Positions 1 to 5,420 of a stretch of 5,420 nt of DNA are shown piece by piece; position 1 is the first letter of the stretch; every line of letters starts with the position of its first letter. The notes beneath the pieces were generated by a model. It saw nothing but the letters and a program-made list of their open reading frames with translations. It did no database searches and had not been told where the DNA came from. The position numbers and the translations under genes are program-made. Source of the stretch: Tissierellia bacterium (lineage in GTDB: Bacteria > Bacillota > Clostridia > Tissierellales > Tepidimicrobiaceae); assembly GCA_012518745.1 (NCBI GenBank), contig JAAYRM010000177.1, positions 1-5,420 on the forward strand, read 5' to 3'.

Positions 1-27
1 AAGCAGGTTATTAAAGGGAGTGAATGA
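1..27 (+). CDS. Possible 3' end of an upstream gene (partial)
   Basis: Reading from base 1 gives Lys-Gln-Val-Ile-Lys-Gly-Ser-Glu and then a TGA stop at 25-27. This stop would overlap the ATG at 24 in an ATGA junction, a common form of translational coupling and in keeping with the tight spacing downstream. The other frames cannot be excluded: frame 3 closes with TAA at 12-14 and frame 2 stays open until TAG at 53-55. Only eight residues are visible, so no product can be named. The absence of any leader or promoter before position 24 suggests that the operon begins left of the window. Confidence 0.3.
   Translation, partial: KQVIKGSE
13..20 (+). promoter_or_regulatory. Ribosome binding site of the first glycosyltransferase; bears on its start
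   Basis: AAAGGGAG is a good Shine-Dalgarno match. Only 3 bases separate it from ATG 24, but 9 bases separate it from the in-frame TTG at 30. The spacing therefore favours TTG 30, while the ATGA overlap with a possible upstream frame favours ATG 24. Confidence 0.6.
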
Positions 28-1112
28 ACTTGAATATACTACATATGATATTTAGCATGGAAAGGGGTGGGGCTGAAACCTACCTATATAATATGCTAGA
101 TAATCCGGAGGAGGATATATCCATCCATGTAATCTGCAACCATAGGGGTTCTGCACATGATAGGTTGGAGGAACGAACTGGAGATATAGAGACAGTGAGG
201 ATGAGGCATATATTGGATATCGGGGCAGCCAGAAGGATTGCAACCTACTGCAAGGAAAAGGATATAGATATTATACAGGCCCATTTCCTAAGGGAAAACT
301 ACATAGCCGTACTTTCCAAGCTATTCAATCCAAGGATTAGGATCATATGGACAGCCCACCTCATACAGCAGAATAATTGGATTATAAGGTTTTTGAATAG
401 GATATTCTCATCATTTATCGATAGAATAATATGTGTTTCAAAAGCCGTGGAGGCTTCCATCATAGAGGAAGGGATATCTGAAGATATAACCCAGGTGATA
501 TACAATGGGGTGGATACCAAATATTTTAAATATATAGAAAATGGTATAAGGGAGGAATTATCCGTACCAAGCGATACCCTTCTATTGACCACCATAGCTA
601 GATTCCATAAGGAGAAGGGACATAGTTTTCTGATGGATGCACTGAAGGAATTAAAGGAATATATCCCCAATTTCAGGGCCCTATTATTAGGGGAAGGGAA
701 GGAAAGGGATACCATTGAGGATATGATGGAGGAATATGGACTTGATGAGCAGATCATGATTCTAGGATATACAGGGGATATAATAAGGATATTATCCGCC
801 ACCGATATATATATATCCCCCTCCAAGATGGAGGCCATATCCTTCTCCATATTGGAGGCATTGTCCTGTGGGGTTCCGGTAGTGGCAACCCATGTAGGTG
901 GGGTTCCGGAGATATTTGAAAAGGGTAATTGTGGGATATTGGTGCCCTTTGGGGATGAAAAAGTATTTGCTAAAGCCATTGTTGAACTGTATAATAGTAG
1001 GAGTGAATACAGGCATATGAGGGAAAACTGTAGGAATATAGTGGAAGAGCATTTCTCCCAGGAGAATATGCTAAAGGACACATATGGATTATATAGGGAA
1101 TTAGGTAGCTAG
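24..1112 (+). CDS. Glycosyltransferase family 4 protein (GT-B fold)
   Basis: This is a cytoplasmic or membrane-associated glycosyltransferase that would move a sugar from a nucleotide-sugar donor to a growing, probably lipid-linked, glycan. The 362 residues fit the usual GT4 length. The N-terminal acceptor domain opens with a beta strand and a Gly-Gly-Ala-Glu loop (residues 15-18), with HFLR at 87-90. The linker holds NGVD at 161-164. The C-terminal donor-binding domain starts near RFHKEKGH (193-200) and carries the EX7E pair as Glu270 and Glu278, followed by GVPVVAT and VGGVPEI. These are the hallmarks of retaining GT4 enzymes. There is no signal peptide or membrane helix. An in-frame stop at 21-23 leaves ATG 24 or TTG 30 as the start; TTG 30 has the better ribosome-site spacing and removes only two residues. 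A second GT4 gene follows after 18 bases. Donor and acceptor sugars cannot be read from the sequence. Confidence 0.95.
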   Translation: MNLNILHMIFSMERGGAETYLYNMLDNPEEDISIHVICNHRGSAHDRLEERTGDIETVRMRHILDIGAARRIATYCKEKDIDIIQAHFLRENYIAVLSKLFNPRIRIIWTAHLIQQNNWIIRFLNRIFSSFIDRIICVSKAVEASIIEEGISEDITQVIYNGVDTKYFKYIENGIREELSVPSDTLLLTTIARFHKEKGHSFLMDALKELKEYIPNFRALLLGEGKERDTIEDMMEEYGLDEQIMILGYTGDIIRILSATDIYISPSKMEAISFSILEALSCGVPVVATHVGGVPEIFEKGNCGILVPFGDEKVFAKAIVELYNSRSEYRHMRENCRNIVEEHFSQENMLKDTYGLYRELGS

Positions 1113-1120
1113 AAAAGGGG
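1113..1120 (+). promoter_or_regulatory. Ribosome binding site for a TTG start at 1131
   Basis: AAAAGGGG lies 10 bases before TTG 1131, and a second GGGG lies at 1123-1126, 4 bases before it. In this frame the codons from the preceding gene's stop (TAG at 1110-1112) to 1131 contain no ATG or GTG, so TTG 1131 is the first possible start. The nearby ATG at 1135 is out of frame and stops two codons later. Confidence 0.6.
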
Positions 1121-1130
1121 TTGGGGATAT

Positions 1131-2282
1131 TTGAATGGATTGAAGGTGCTTCATCTGATCAGCGGCGGGGATACCGGCGGGGCTAAGACCCATGTAATAT
1201 CCCTGGTTAAGGAATTGAATAGGATAATAGATACCAGGATCATATGCTTCATGGATGGCGTATTTCATAGGGAGGCATTGGAGGCCGGCATAGATATAGA
1301 GGTATTGGAGCAGAAGAGCCGGATGGACCTATCCATAATAGGGCGGATCAGGGATGAGATAGAGCAGAAGGGCTATGATTTAATCCACTGCCATGGGGCT
1401 AGGGCCAATTTCATAGGGGCCATATTGAAGGAACTGATAGATATCCCCATAATCACGACTATACATAGCGATTATAAGCTGGATTTTAAGGACAACTCCT
1501 ATAAGAGGCTGATATATACGCCATTGAACGCATTGGCATTGAAGAGGTTGGATTACTATATGGCTGTATCCGATGCCTTTAAATCGATGCTAATAGATAG
1601 GAATTTTGCCGAGGATAGGATATTCACCATATATAATGGGGTGGATATGGATGCACTGATGGATTATATATCAAGGGATCAATTTTTACAAAGATATGGT
1701 ATTGAGGGGAATGAAAGGGTTATAATAGGCATTATGGGAAGGTTGGATCAGGTGAAGGATCATAAGACCTTTATAAGGGCTGCAGCCAAAATCTTAGAGC
1801 ATAGGGAAGATGCATTGTTTTTAATCGCAGGAACCGGAAATGATGAGGCAAGGCTTAAAAACTTGGTTATCGATATGGATTTGGAGAAGCATATCCATTT
1901 CCTAGGCTTTGTGGAAGATGAATATTCCTTCTTCAATGCAATAGATATAAATGTACTCACCTCTATCAGTGAAAGCTTTCCATATGTACTTTTGGAAGGG
2001 GCCAGGCTTAAAAAGCCAACCATCAGCACAGATGTTGGTGGTATCCATAGACTCATAGAGGATGGATATAGTGGTTATCTGATAGAGGTGGGGGATTGGG
2101 AATCGTTGGCTAAGAATATAATATCCCTTATGGGGGATGAGGATAGGATGAGCATTATGGGGAAGAATCTATACGAAACCTTAAGGCTCAACTTCTCAGC
2201 ACGGAAGATGGCGGAGGAGCATCATGCTATATATGAACGAATATTGGATATAGGGGGTAGGGGATATGAAGGTAATAGATAA
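1131..2282 (+). CDS. Second glycosyltransferase family 4 protein (GT-B fold)
   Basis: This is a second predicted retaining glycosyltransferase, likely acting after or before the first one on the same glycan at the inner face of the membrane. Its 383 residues fit the family. The N-terminal strand and loop read LHLISGGDTGGAKTH, so the usual GGAE is GGAK here (16-19). HCH lies at 86-88 and TIHSD at 110-114. NGVD is at 169-172, and GRLDQVKDH at 203-211 opens the donor domain. The EX7E pair is Glu281 and Glu289, followed by the donor-site DVGG at 301-304. No signal peptide or membrane segment is visible. The start is TTG, forced by the absence of other start codons after the upstream stop. The two GT4 proteins share the fold and motifs but differ clearly in sequence, so they probably use different sugars or linkages rather than being a recent duplication. 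The last 17 bases overlap the next gene. Confidence 0.95.
   Translation: MNGLKVLHLISGGDTGGAKTHVISLVKELNRIIDTRIICFMDGVFHREALEAGIDIEVLEQKSRMDLSIIGRIRDEIEQKGYDLIHCHGARANFIGAILKELIDIPIITTIHSDYKLDFKDNSYKRLIYTPLNALALKRLDYYMAVSDAFKSMLIDRNFAEDRIFTIYNGVDMDALMDYISRDQFLQRYGIEGNERVIIGIMGRLDQVKDHKTFIRAAAKILEHREDALFLIAGTGNDEARLKNLVIDMDLEKHIHFLGFVEDEYSFFNAIDINVLTSISESFPYVLLEGARLKKPTISTDVGGIHRLIEDGYSGYLIEVGDWESLAKNIISLMGDEDRMSIMGKNLYETLRLNFSARKMAEEHHAIYERILDIGGRGYEGNR
2252..2257 (+). promoter_or_regulatory. Ribosome binding site of the DUF4330 gene, inside the preceding gene
   Basis: AGGGGG lies 8 bases before ATG 2266 and within the coding sequence of the second glycosyltransferase. A second GGGG at 2260-2263 is too close to the start to be the main site. 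The nested site and the 17-base overlap suggest coupled translation. Confidence 0.5.
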
Positions 2283-2748
2283 GAAGGGCAAGTTATTTGG
2301 GCTCATAAACATAATAGACCTAGGGGTGATCCTGCTAATAATGCTATTGGTGGTGGGAGGAGCTAGGAGGATGGGTAGGGGTATTAGCCTAAAGGGGACC
2401 AAGCCCGCCATAATCGAGGTGGAGGTTTCGGATGTAAAGAAGAACATAGTGGAGGCATTGTCGGTGGGTGATCCCATGTACCATTATGGCAAGGATGTAA
2501 AGTTTGGTGACATAGTGGATAAGCAAGTGGAACCCTTCAAACAACCGGCTAAGGCTAAGGATGGAAGTACCGTAATGAAGGAGGTTTCGGGGAAGTATAC
2601 CGTAATATTGGTTGTAGAATCCAATGTACACGATGACCCCAATGCAGTATTGGTTGGGGGGGAGCAGACGAGGGTGGATAGTTCATTTAAGTTTGAGAAT
2701 AAGAATGTGGAATTCAGTGGAAAGGTATTATCGCTTAAGATAGATTAG
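2266..2748 (+). CDS. DUF4330 domain-containing protein, single membrane anchor
   Basis: I recognise the family from its N-terminus. A short basic segment with a Lys-Gly-Lys-Leu-Phe-Gly pattern is followed by INIIDLGVILLIMLLVV, a membrane helix at about residues 14-32. After this come Gly-Gly and a basic stretch. In DUF4330 proteins this layout precedes a soluble domain of about 110-130 residues, here 47-160, which is rich in predicted beta strands (PAIIEVEVSDV, YTVILVVESNV, VEFSGKVLSLKI). Positive charges on both sides of the helix leave topology uncertain; an outward-facing soluble domain seems likely but is inference. The total of 160 residues appears complete. The molecular function of the family is unknown. 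Its place between glycosyltransferases and the ligase suggests a role in export, polymerisation or anchoring of the glycan. A run of seven G at 2656-2662 sits within the intact frame. A gap of 17 bases separates it from the next gene. Confidence 0.8.
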   Translation: MKVIDKKGKLFGLINIIDLGVILLIMLLVVGGARRMGRGISLKGTKPAIIEVEVSDVKKNIVEALSVGDPMYHYGKDVKFGDIVDKQVEPFKQPAKAKDGSTVMKEVSGKYTVILVVESNVHDDPNAVLVGGEQTRVDSSFKFENKNVEFSGKVLSLKID

Positions 2749-2754
2749 GAAACC

Positions 2755-2761
2755 GAGGTGG
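2755..2761 (+). promoter_or_regulatory. Ribosome binding site of the unknown membrane protein gene
   Basis: GAGGTGG in the 17-base gap has its GAGG ending 7 bases before ATG 2766. It supports this ATG and shows that the unrecognised reading frame is likely translated. Confidence 0.6.
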
Positions 2762-2765
2762 TTCT

Positions 2766-3314
2766 ATGTATAATAGCGTAGTTATCGGGATATTGGCAAG
2801 GACCTGGAAGATGTTAAGAGGGATATATAGGTATAGCGCATTGAGGAGGATTAGGGATTTTATCGTTATAGGCTTCAAGAGGCTATCCAAGGGTTCTAAG
2901 GTGGTGGAATTATTAACATCTGATAGGAATTTGATAGAGGAAGGCCTCATATATGAACTATATTGCAGGGGTGTAGATTGGGTAAATGGATTGATCAATA
3001 CCATAGAAATTGGCATGGACAATATACTGAAAGGTAGCCTAGTATATAATTTAATGCATAGCCTATTTGGATATGGACGGAATTTGCAAGTAACCATATC
3101 TATATTCTCGGTTATACTCGGGGTGGGAATAATGGCTATTAATTTAGCTCGTGGTATCGGCGCTTATGAATACTACATACTTCCTATCATATTCATAATG
3201 ATCACTATCGCCGGGTGTAAGACTAGCTATAAGGATGTATTGGATGGGAGTTTTGTATTCAATTTTATCAGGAATATATTCATAATAGATGAGGGAGTGG
3301 ATCAATGGTGGTAG
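2766..3314 (+). CDS. Unrecognised basic protein with two predicted membrane helices
   Basis: I do not recognise this 182-residue protein. The first 46 residues hold 11 Lys/Arg and one acidic residue, in segments such as LRRIRD and FKRLSKGSK, which suggests a cytoplasmic region able to lie on the membrane. Residues 47-105 are mixed helical sequence with a single Cys at 67. Two hydrophobic segments follow at about 108-128 and 136-150, separated by a short turn, forming a likely helical hairpin with both ends in the cytoplasm. The C-terminal tail ends Asp-Glu-Gly-Val-Asp-Gln-Trp-Trp, an unusual acidic-aromatic end. The reading frame is credible: it has a good ribosome site, the neighbours' codon bias, a 17-base gap upstream, and a 10-base overlap with the ligase gene downstream. 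The overlap implies coupled synthesis with the ligase, so a subunit, chaperone or regulator of that membrane enzyme is a reasonable guess. No function is shown by the sequence. Confidence 0.85.
   Translation: MYNSVVIGILARTWKMLRGIYRYSALRRIRDFIVIGFKRLSKGSKVVELLTSDRNLIEEGLIYELYCRGVDWVNGLINTIEIGMDNILKGSLVYNLMHSLFGYGRNLQVTISIFSVILGVGIMAINLARGIGAYEYYILPIIFIMITIAGCKTSYKDVLDGSFVFNFIRNIFIIDEGVDQWW
3292..3297 (+). promoter_or_regulatory. Ribosome binding site of the ligase gene, inside the preceding gene
   Basis: AGGGAG lies 7 bases before ATG 3305 and within the last codons of the unknown membrane protein gene. The site and the 10-base overlap point to translational coupling. Confidence 0.6.
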
Positions 3315-4651
3315 ATAGCATAAGGAAGAGAAATATCCTTCCCATAGCCTTCGGCATCATATTTTTACTATTATATTGGAAATTGCCTTTGAAATATTTT
3401 GCAAGTCTATTAATAGGTTTCCTGGGATTCATCTCCATATTGAAGGATATAAGGATAGGGGTTCTAGTAAGCATAATTACATTGCCATTTTGGGATTATA
3501 CTTTGAACCTCATATTTATGGGCCTTATGGTGGGGGTCTATCTATTTGAAATGCTATTCAAAGGGGTTCGGCCTTTGGAGAAGGAGCCCATGGATATTCC
3601 AATAATACTGTTTATAATATTCATATTGATATCCACTATAACATCCATAGATATATATGGGAGCTTCAGGGATTTAGCATTTCACCTTACAGCCATAGGG
3701 TTTATATTCGTATTGGTAAATACCATCAAGACCAAGAAGGATTTCAATATACTTATAACCTGTTTGATAATAGCCGCTGCATTGGTAGGAATACAGGGGC
3801 TATTGCAATATAAGGAAGGGGTTAAGATGGAGGCTGGTTGGGTAGATCTTATAAGGAATCCAGAGATAAATATAAGAATATATTCGGCATTTGGAAACCC
3901 CAATATATTGGCGGAGTATCTAGTTATGACAATTCCAATATCTTTGGCCCTATTCTGGTATTCCAAGAGGTTGTTTAAGAAGATTTTTTTCTTTGCAACT
4001 ACCATAATACTACTGCTATCGCTTATGCTGACATTATCCAGGGGTGGTTGGCTCGGCATGGCTTTTGGGGCATTGATATTTGCATTGTTGGTGGAAAGAA
4101 GGCTATTATTATTGGCCATTCCGTTGGCAACTATTATGGTATATACATTGCCCGAGCGGATATTTAACAGGTTATTAAGTATCTGGGAATTCAAGGATTT
4201 CTCTAGTATATCTAGGGTAAATATGTGGCAGACTGCATTGGGAATAATTCATAGGAATTGGTTAATAGGAGTAGGTTTTGGCTATATTCCCTTCAGAATG
4301 GTATATAGCTCTTATGCAGGCCATATGGGTGGTTATTATCATATCCATAATACATACCTTCAAACACTTGGGGAAACGGGTATAGTGGGACTGATTATAT
4401 TGATATTCCTCATATTTACCTTATTTAAGTATTCTATCAAAAGACTTATAGGTGGGGAGGATAGGTATGCAAAGGTTATGGCGGGGGGATTGTTGGCGGG
4501 GCTAGCTGGAATCCTATTCCATGGATTGGTAGAGAACATCCTATATATGCCCAAGATAATAGCAACCTTTTGGATCATGATTGGACTTTTATTGATCCTT
4601 TTAAGAATTGCAGATACGGAGGACGATATGGGACAGAGCGAGCGTAATTGA
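3305..4651 (+). CDS. O-antigen ligase/polymerase family membrane protein (Wzy/WaaL type)
   Basis: This is a polytopic membrane protein of 448 residues, normal for the family, which transfers or polymerises glycans from an undecaprenyl-diphosphate carrier on the outer face of the membrane. I estimate 12-14 hydrophobic helices, with groups at about 11-165, 203-276 and 353-436. Family landmarks are visible in order: SAFGNPNILAEYL (194-206), LTLSRGGWLG (242-251), the loop segment SRVNMWQTALG (303-313) followed by LIGVGFG (320-326), and HIHNTYLQTLGETGIVGL (346-363). His348 in the His-Asn pair matches the position of the histidine required in WaaL-type ligases, and the stretch from about 277 to 355 corresponds to the large external catalytic loop. 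In a Gram-positive cell there is no lipid A acceptor, so the enzyme may polymerise repeat units or attach glycan to protein or peptidoglycan. Homology does not separate ligase from polymerase. Its gene overlaps the upstream one by 10 bases and is followed by the TagA-type gene after 19 bases. Confidence 0.9.
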   Translation: MVVDSIRKRNILPIAFGIIFLLLYWKLPLKYFASLLIGFLGFISILKDIRIGVLVSIITLPFWDYTLNLIFMGLMVGVYLFEMLFKGVRPLEKEPMDIPIILFIIFILISTITSIDIYGSFRDLAFHLTAIGFIFVLVNTIKTKKDFNILITCLIIAAALVGIQGLLQYKEGVKMEAGWVDLIRNPEINIRIYSAFGNPNILAEYLVMTIPISLALFWYSKRLFKKIFFFATTIILLLSLMLTLSRGGWLGMAFGALIFALLVERRLLLLAIPLATIMVYTLPERIFNRLLSIWEFKDFSSISRVNMWQTALGIIHRNWLIGVGFGYIPFRMVYSSYAGHMGGYYHIHNTYLQTLGETGIVGLIILIFLIFTLFKYSIKRLIGGEDRYAKVMAGGLLAGLAGILFHGLVENILYMPKIIATFWIMIGLLLILLRIADTEDDMGQSERN

Positions 4652-4655
4652 TTTA

Positions 4656-4667
4656 TAAGCGGGTGAT
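4656..4667 (+). promoter_or_regulatory. Extended ribosome binding site for a TTG start at 4671
   Basis: TAAGCGGGTGAT matches the extended anti-Shine-Dalgarno complement TAAGGAGGTGAT at 10 of 12 positions and lies directly before TTG 4671 with suitable spacing. In this frame the TAA at 4656-4658 is a stop, and only GCG, GGT, GAT and GAT lie between it and the TTG, so no other start is available upstream. The ATG at 4666 is out of frame and stops after four more codons. Confidence 0.7.
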
Positions 4668-4670
4668 GAT

Positions 4671-5420
4671 TTGGAGCACATAGGTATATTTGGGGTTCGA
4701 ATAGACAATATAAACATGGATGGGGCCATTGATATATTGAAAGATTGGTTAAAGGGAGATGAATTGAATACGATATATACTCCAAATACGGAGGTAGTTA
4801 TGAGGGCCAAGGAAGATGAGGGGATCAGAGAGATAATAAACTCCGGAGATCTTATAACCCCCGATGGCATAGGCCTTATATACGGCTCAAGAATAGGTGG
4901 AAGACCCCTCAAGGAAAGGGTTACTGGATTCGATCTATCCGTAAACCTATTGAAGATAGCGGATGAAAACGGATATAGCCTATTCCTATTGGGCGGAGAG
5001 GATGGAGTGGCTAAAAAGGCTGGGGAAAATATATCGAGGGAATATCCCAATATAAGATTGGTGGGATATCATCATGGCTATTTTGAGGGTACTCATAGAG
5101 GTGTCGATAATGGCCCAGAAGAAGAGGAAATCATCAGGACAATTGGGAAGGCTAAGCCGGATATAATATTTGTGGGACTTGGGTTTCCAGGGCAGGAGAT
5201 ATGGATACATAGCAATAGGCAGAGGCTTCCCTGTAAGATAGCCATAGGCAATGGGGGGACCTTGGATGTATTGGCGGGAAAGGTGAATAGAGCACCTGAG
5301 ATATGGCAGAGGCTAGGATTGGAGTGGCTTTATAGGCTTATACAGGAGCCTTTCCGTATTAAAAGGCAGATGGCATTGCCCAAATTCATATTATCCATAT
5401 TATTTACTAGGGATGTGGTG
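4671..5420 (+). CDS. WecG/TagA/CpsF family glycosyltransferase (GT26), 3' end beyond window
   Basis: The 250 visible residues cover nearly the whole family domain; no stop is reached before the edge. Known members transfer N-acetylmannosamine (TagA) or N-acetylmannosaminuronic acid (WecG) to GlcNAc-diphosphate-undecaprenol at the inner membrane face. Family motifs appear in order: TPNTEVVM at 37-44, TPDGIGL at 63-69, RVTGFDL at 83-89, LFLLGG at 104-109, GYHHGYF at 132-138, KPDIIFVGLGFPGQEIWI at 162-179, GNGGTLDVLAGKVNRAP at 193-209 and LGLEWLYRLIQEPFRIKRQ at 215-233. Counting from TTG 4671, Thr37, Asn39 and Asp65 fall at the positions I recall as active-site residues in Thermoanaerobacter italicus TagA, which supports this start. 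The C-terminal Arg-rich part matches the appendage that binds membrane and completes the active site. Differences from the common pattern are PGQE for PKQE, GNGG for GVGG, and several extra residues after GYF (139-149). The sugar donor cannot be fixed. It lies 19 bases after the ligase gene. Confidence 0.95.
   Translation, partial: MEHIGIFGVRIDNINMDGAIDILKDWLKGDELNTIYTPNTEVVMRAKEDEGIREIINSGDLITPDGIGLIYGSRIGGRPLKERVTGFDLSVNLLKIADENGYSLFLLGGEDGVAKKAGENISREYPNIRLVGYHHGYFEGTHRGVDNGPEEEEIIRTIGKAKPDIIFVGLGFPGQEIWIHSNRQRLPCKIAIGNGGTLDVLAGKVNRAPEIWQRLGLEWLYRLIQEPFRIKRQMALPKFILSILFTRDVV

Noticed and set aside
804..817. Perfect palindrome of alternating AT flanked by G and C
   Set aside because: It encodes Asp-Ile-Tyr-Ile in the donor domain using preferred ATA and TAT codons, so it is explained by coding and codon bias.
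820..858. Two small hairpins in a row (CCTCCA/TGGAGG with 3-base loop at 820-834, CTCCA/TGGAG at 845-857)
   Set aside because: They lie inside the EX7E region of a glycosyltransferase, have short stems, lack a T-run, and arise from codons for Ser, Met and Glu. A terminator or regulatory element is not supported.
299..1081. 260-codon open frame on the minus strand opposite the first glycosyltransferase
   Set aside because: The plus-strand protein has full GT4 motifs. The antisense frame has no recognisable domain and follows from the ATA/AGG codon bias.
1135..1143. ATG at 1135 as start of the second glycosyltransferase
   Set aside because: It is out of frame with the gene and reaches TGA at 1141-1143.
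3984..3990. T7 run as a possible terminator tail or frameshift site
   Set aside because: It lies in an intact frame encoding Ile-Phe-Phe-Phe of a membrane helix, with no upstream hairpin evident and no sign of a shifted downstream frame.
3682..4194. 170-codon minus-strand open frame opposite the ligase gene
   Set aside because: It is a shadow of a confidently identified membrane protein gene, with no recognisable family or neighbouring minus-strand gene.
4666..4683. ATG at 4666 as start of the TagA-type gene
   Set aside because: It is out of frame and reaches TAG at 4681-4683, while TTG 4671 is in frame and well placed.
4601..5050. 149-codon minus-strand open frame across the ligase-TagA junction
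   Set aside because: The plus-strand TagA-type frame carries all family motifs here, and the antisense product resembles nothing I know.

Overview
The window looks like one tightly packed, single-strand operon from a low-to-moderate-GC Gram-positive anaerobe, most likely of the class Clostridia. This rests on three things: strong purine-rich Shine-Dalgarno sites, frequent TTG starts, and protein families (DUF4330, a Clostridia-like TagA/WecG glycosyltransferase) that are common there. Codon use is strongly skewed. In the last gene 25 of 31 Ile codons are ATA and 16 of 18 Arg codons are AGA or AGG. The same bias runs through every gene, so nothing looks recently imported. The species cannot be named from the sequence.

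Layout (all + strand). Positions 1-27 hold the probable tail of an upstream gene. Two GT-B-fold family 4 glycosyltransferases follow in tandem (24/30-1112 and 1131-2282). Next come a DUF4330 protein with one N-terminal membrane anchor (2266-2748) and an unrecognised basic protein with two predicted membrane helices (2766-3314). Then come a polytopic O-antigen ligase/polymerase-type protein (3305-4651) and a WecG/TagA/CpsF-type glycosyltransferase that starts at TTG 4671 and runs off the right edge. Gene junctions are gaps of 17-19 bases or overlaps of 10-17 bases. There is no room for an internal promoter or terminator, and no intergenic stretch approaches 300 bases.

How the genes may work together (inference). 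The set resembles a locus for a cell-surface glycopolymer. The TagA-like enzyme would add an early N-acetylhexosamine to an undecaprenyl-linked sugar, and the two GT4 enzymes would extend the chain in the cytoplasm. The Wzy/WaaL-like membrane protein would polymerise the glycan or transfer it to an acceptor outside the membrane. The DUF4330 protein and the unknown membrane protein sit directly before the ligase gene and are candidate accessory or envelope-facing components. The product could be a teichoic/teichuronic-acid-like polymer, a secondary cell wall polymer or a protein-linked glycan; the sequence does not decide. The most interesting unknowns are the 182-residue membrane protein and the DUF4330 protein. 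I see no RNA gene, mobile element, CRISPR array or defence system.
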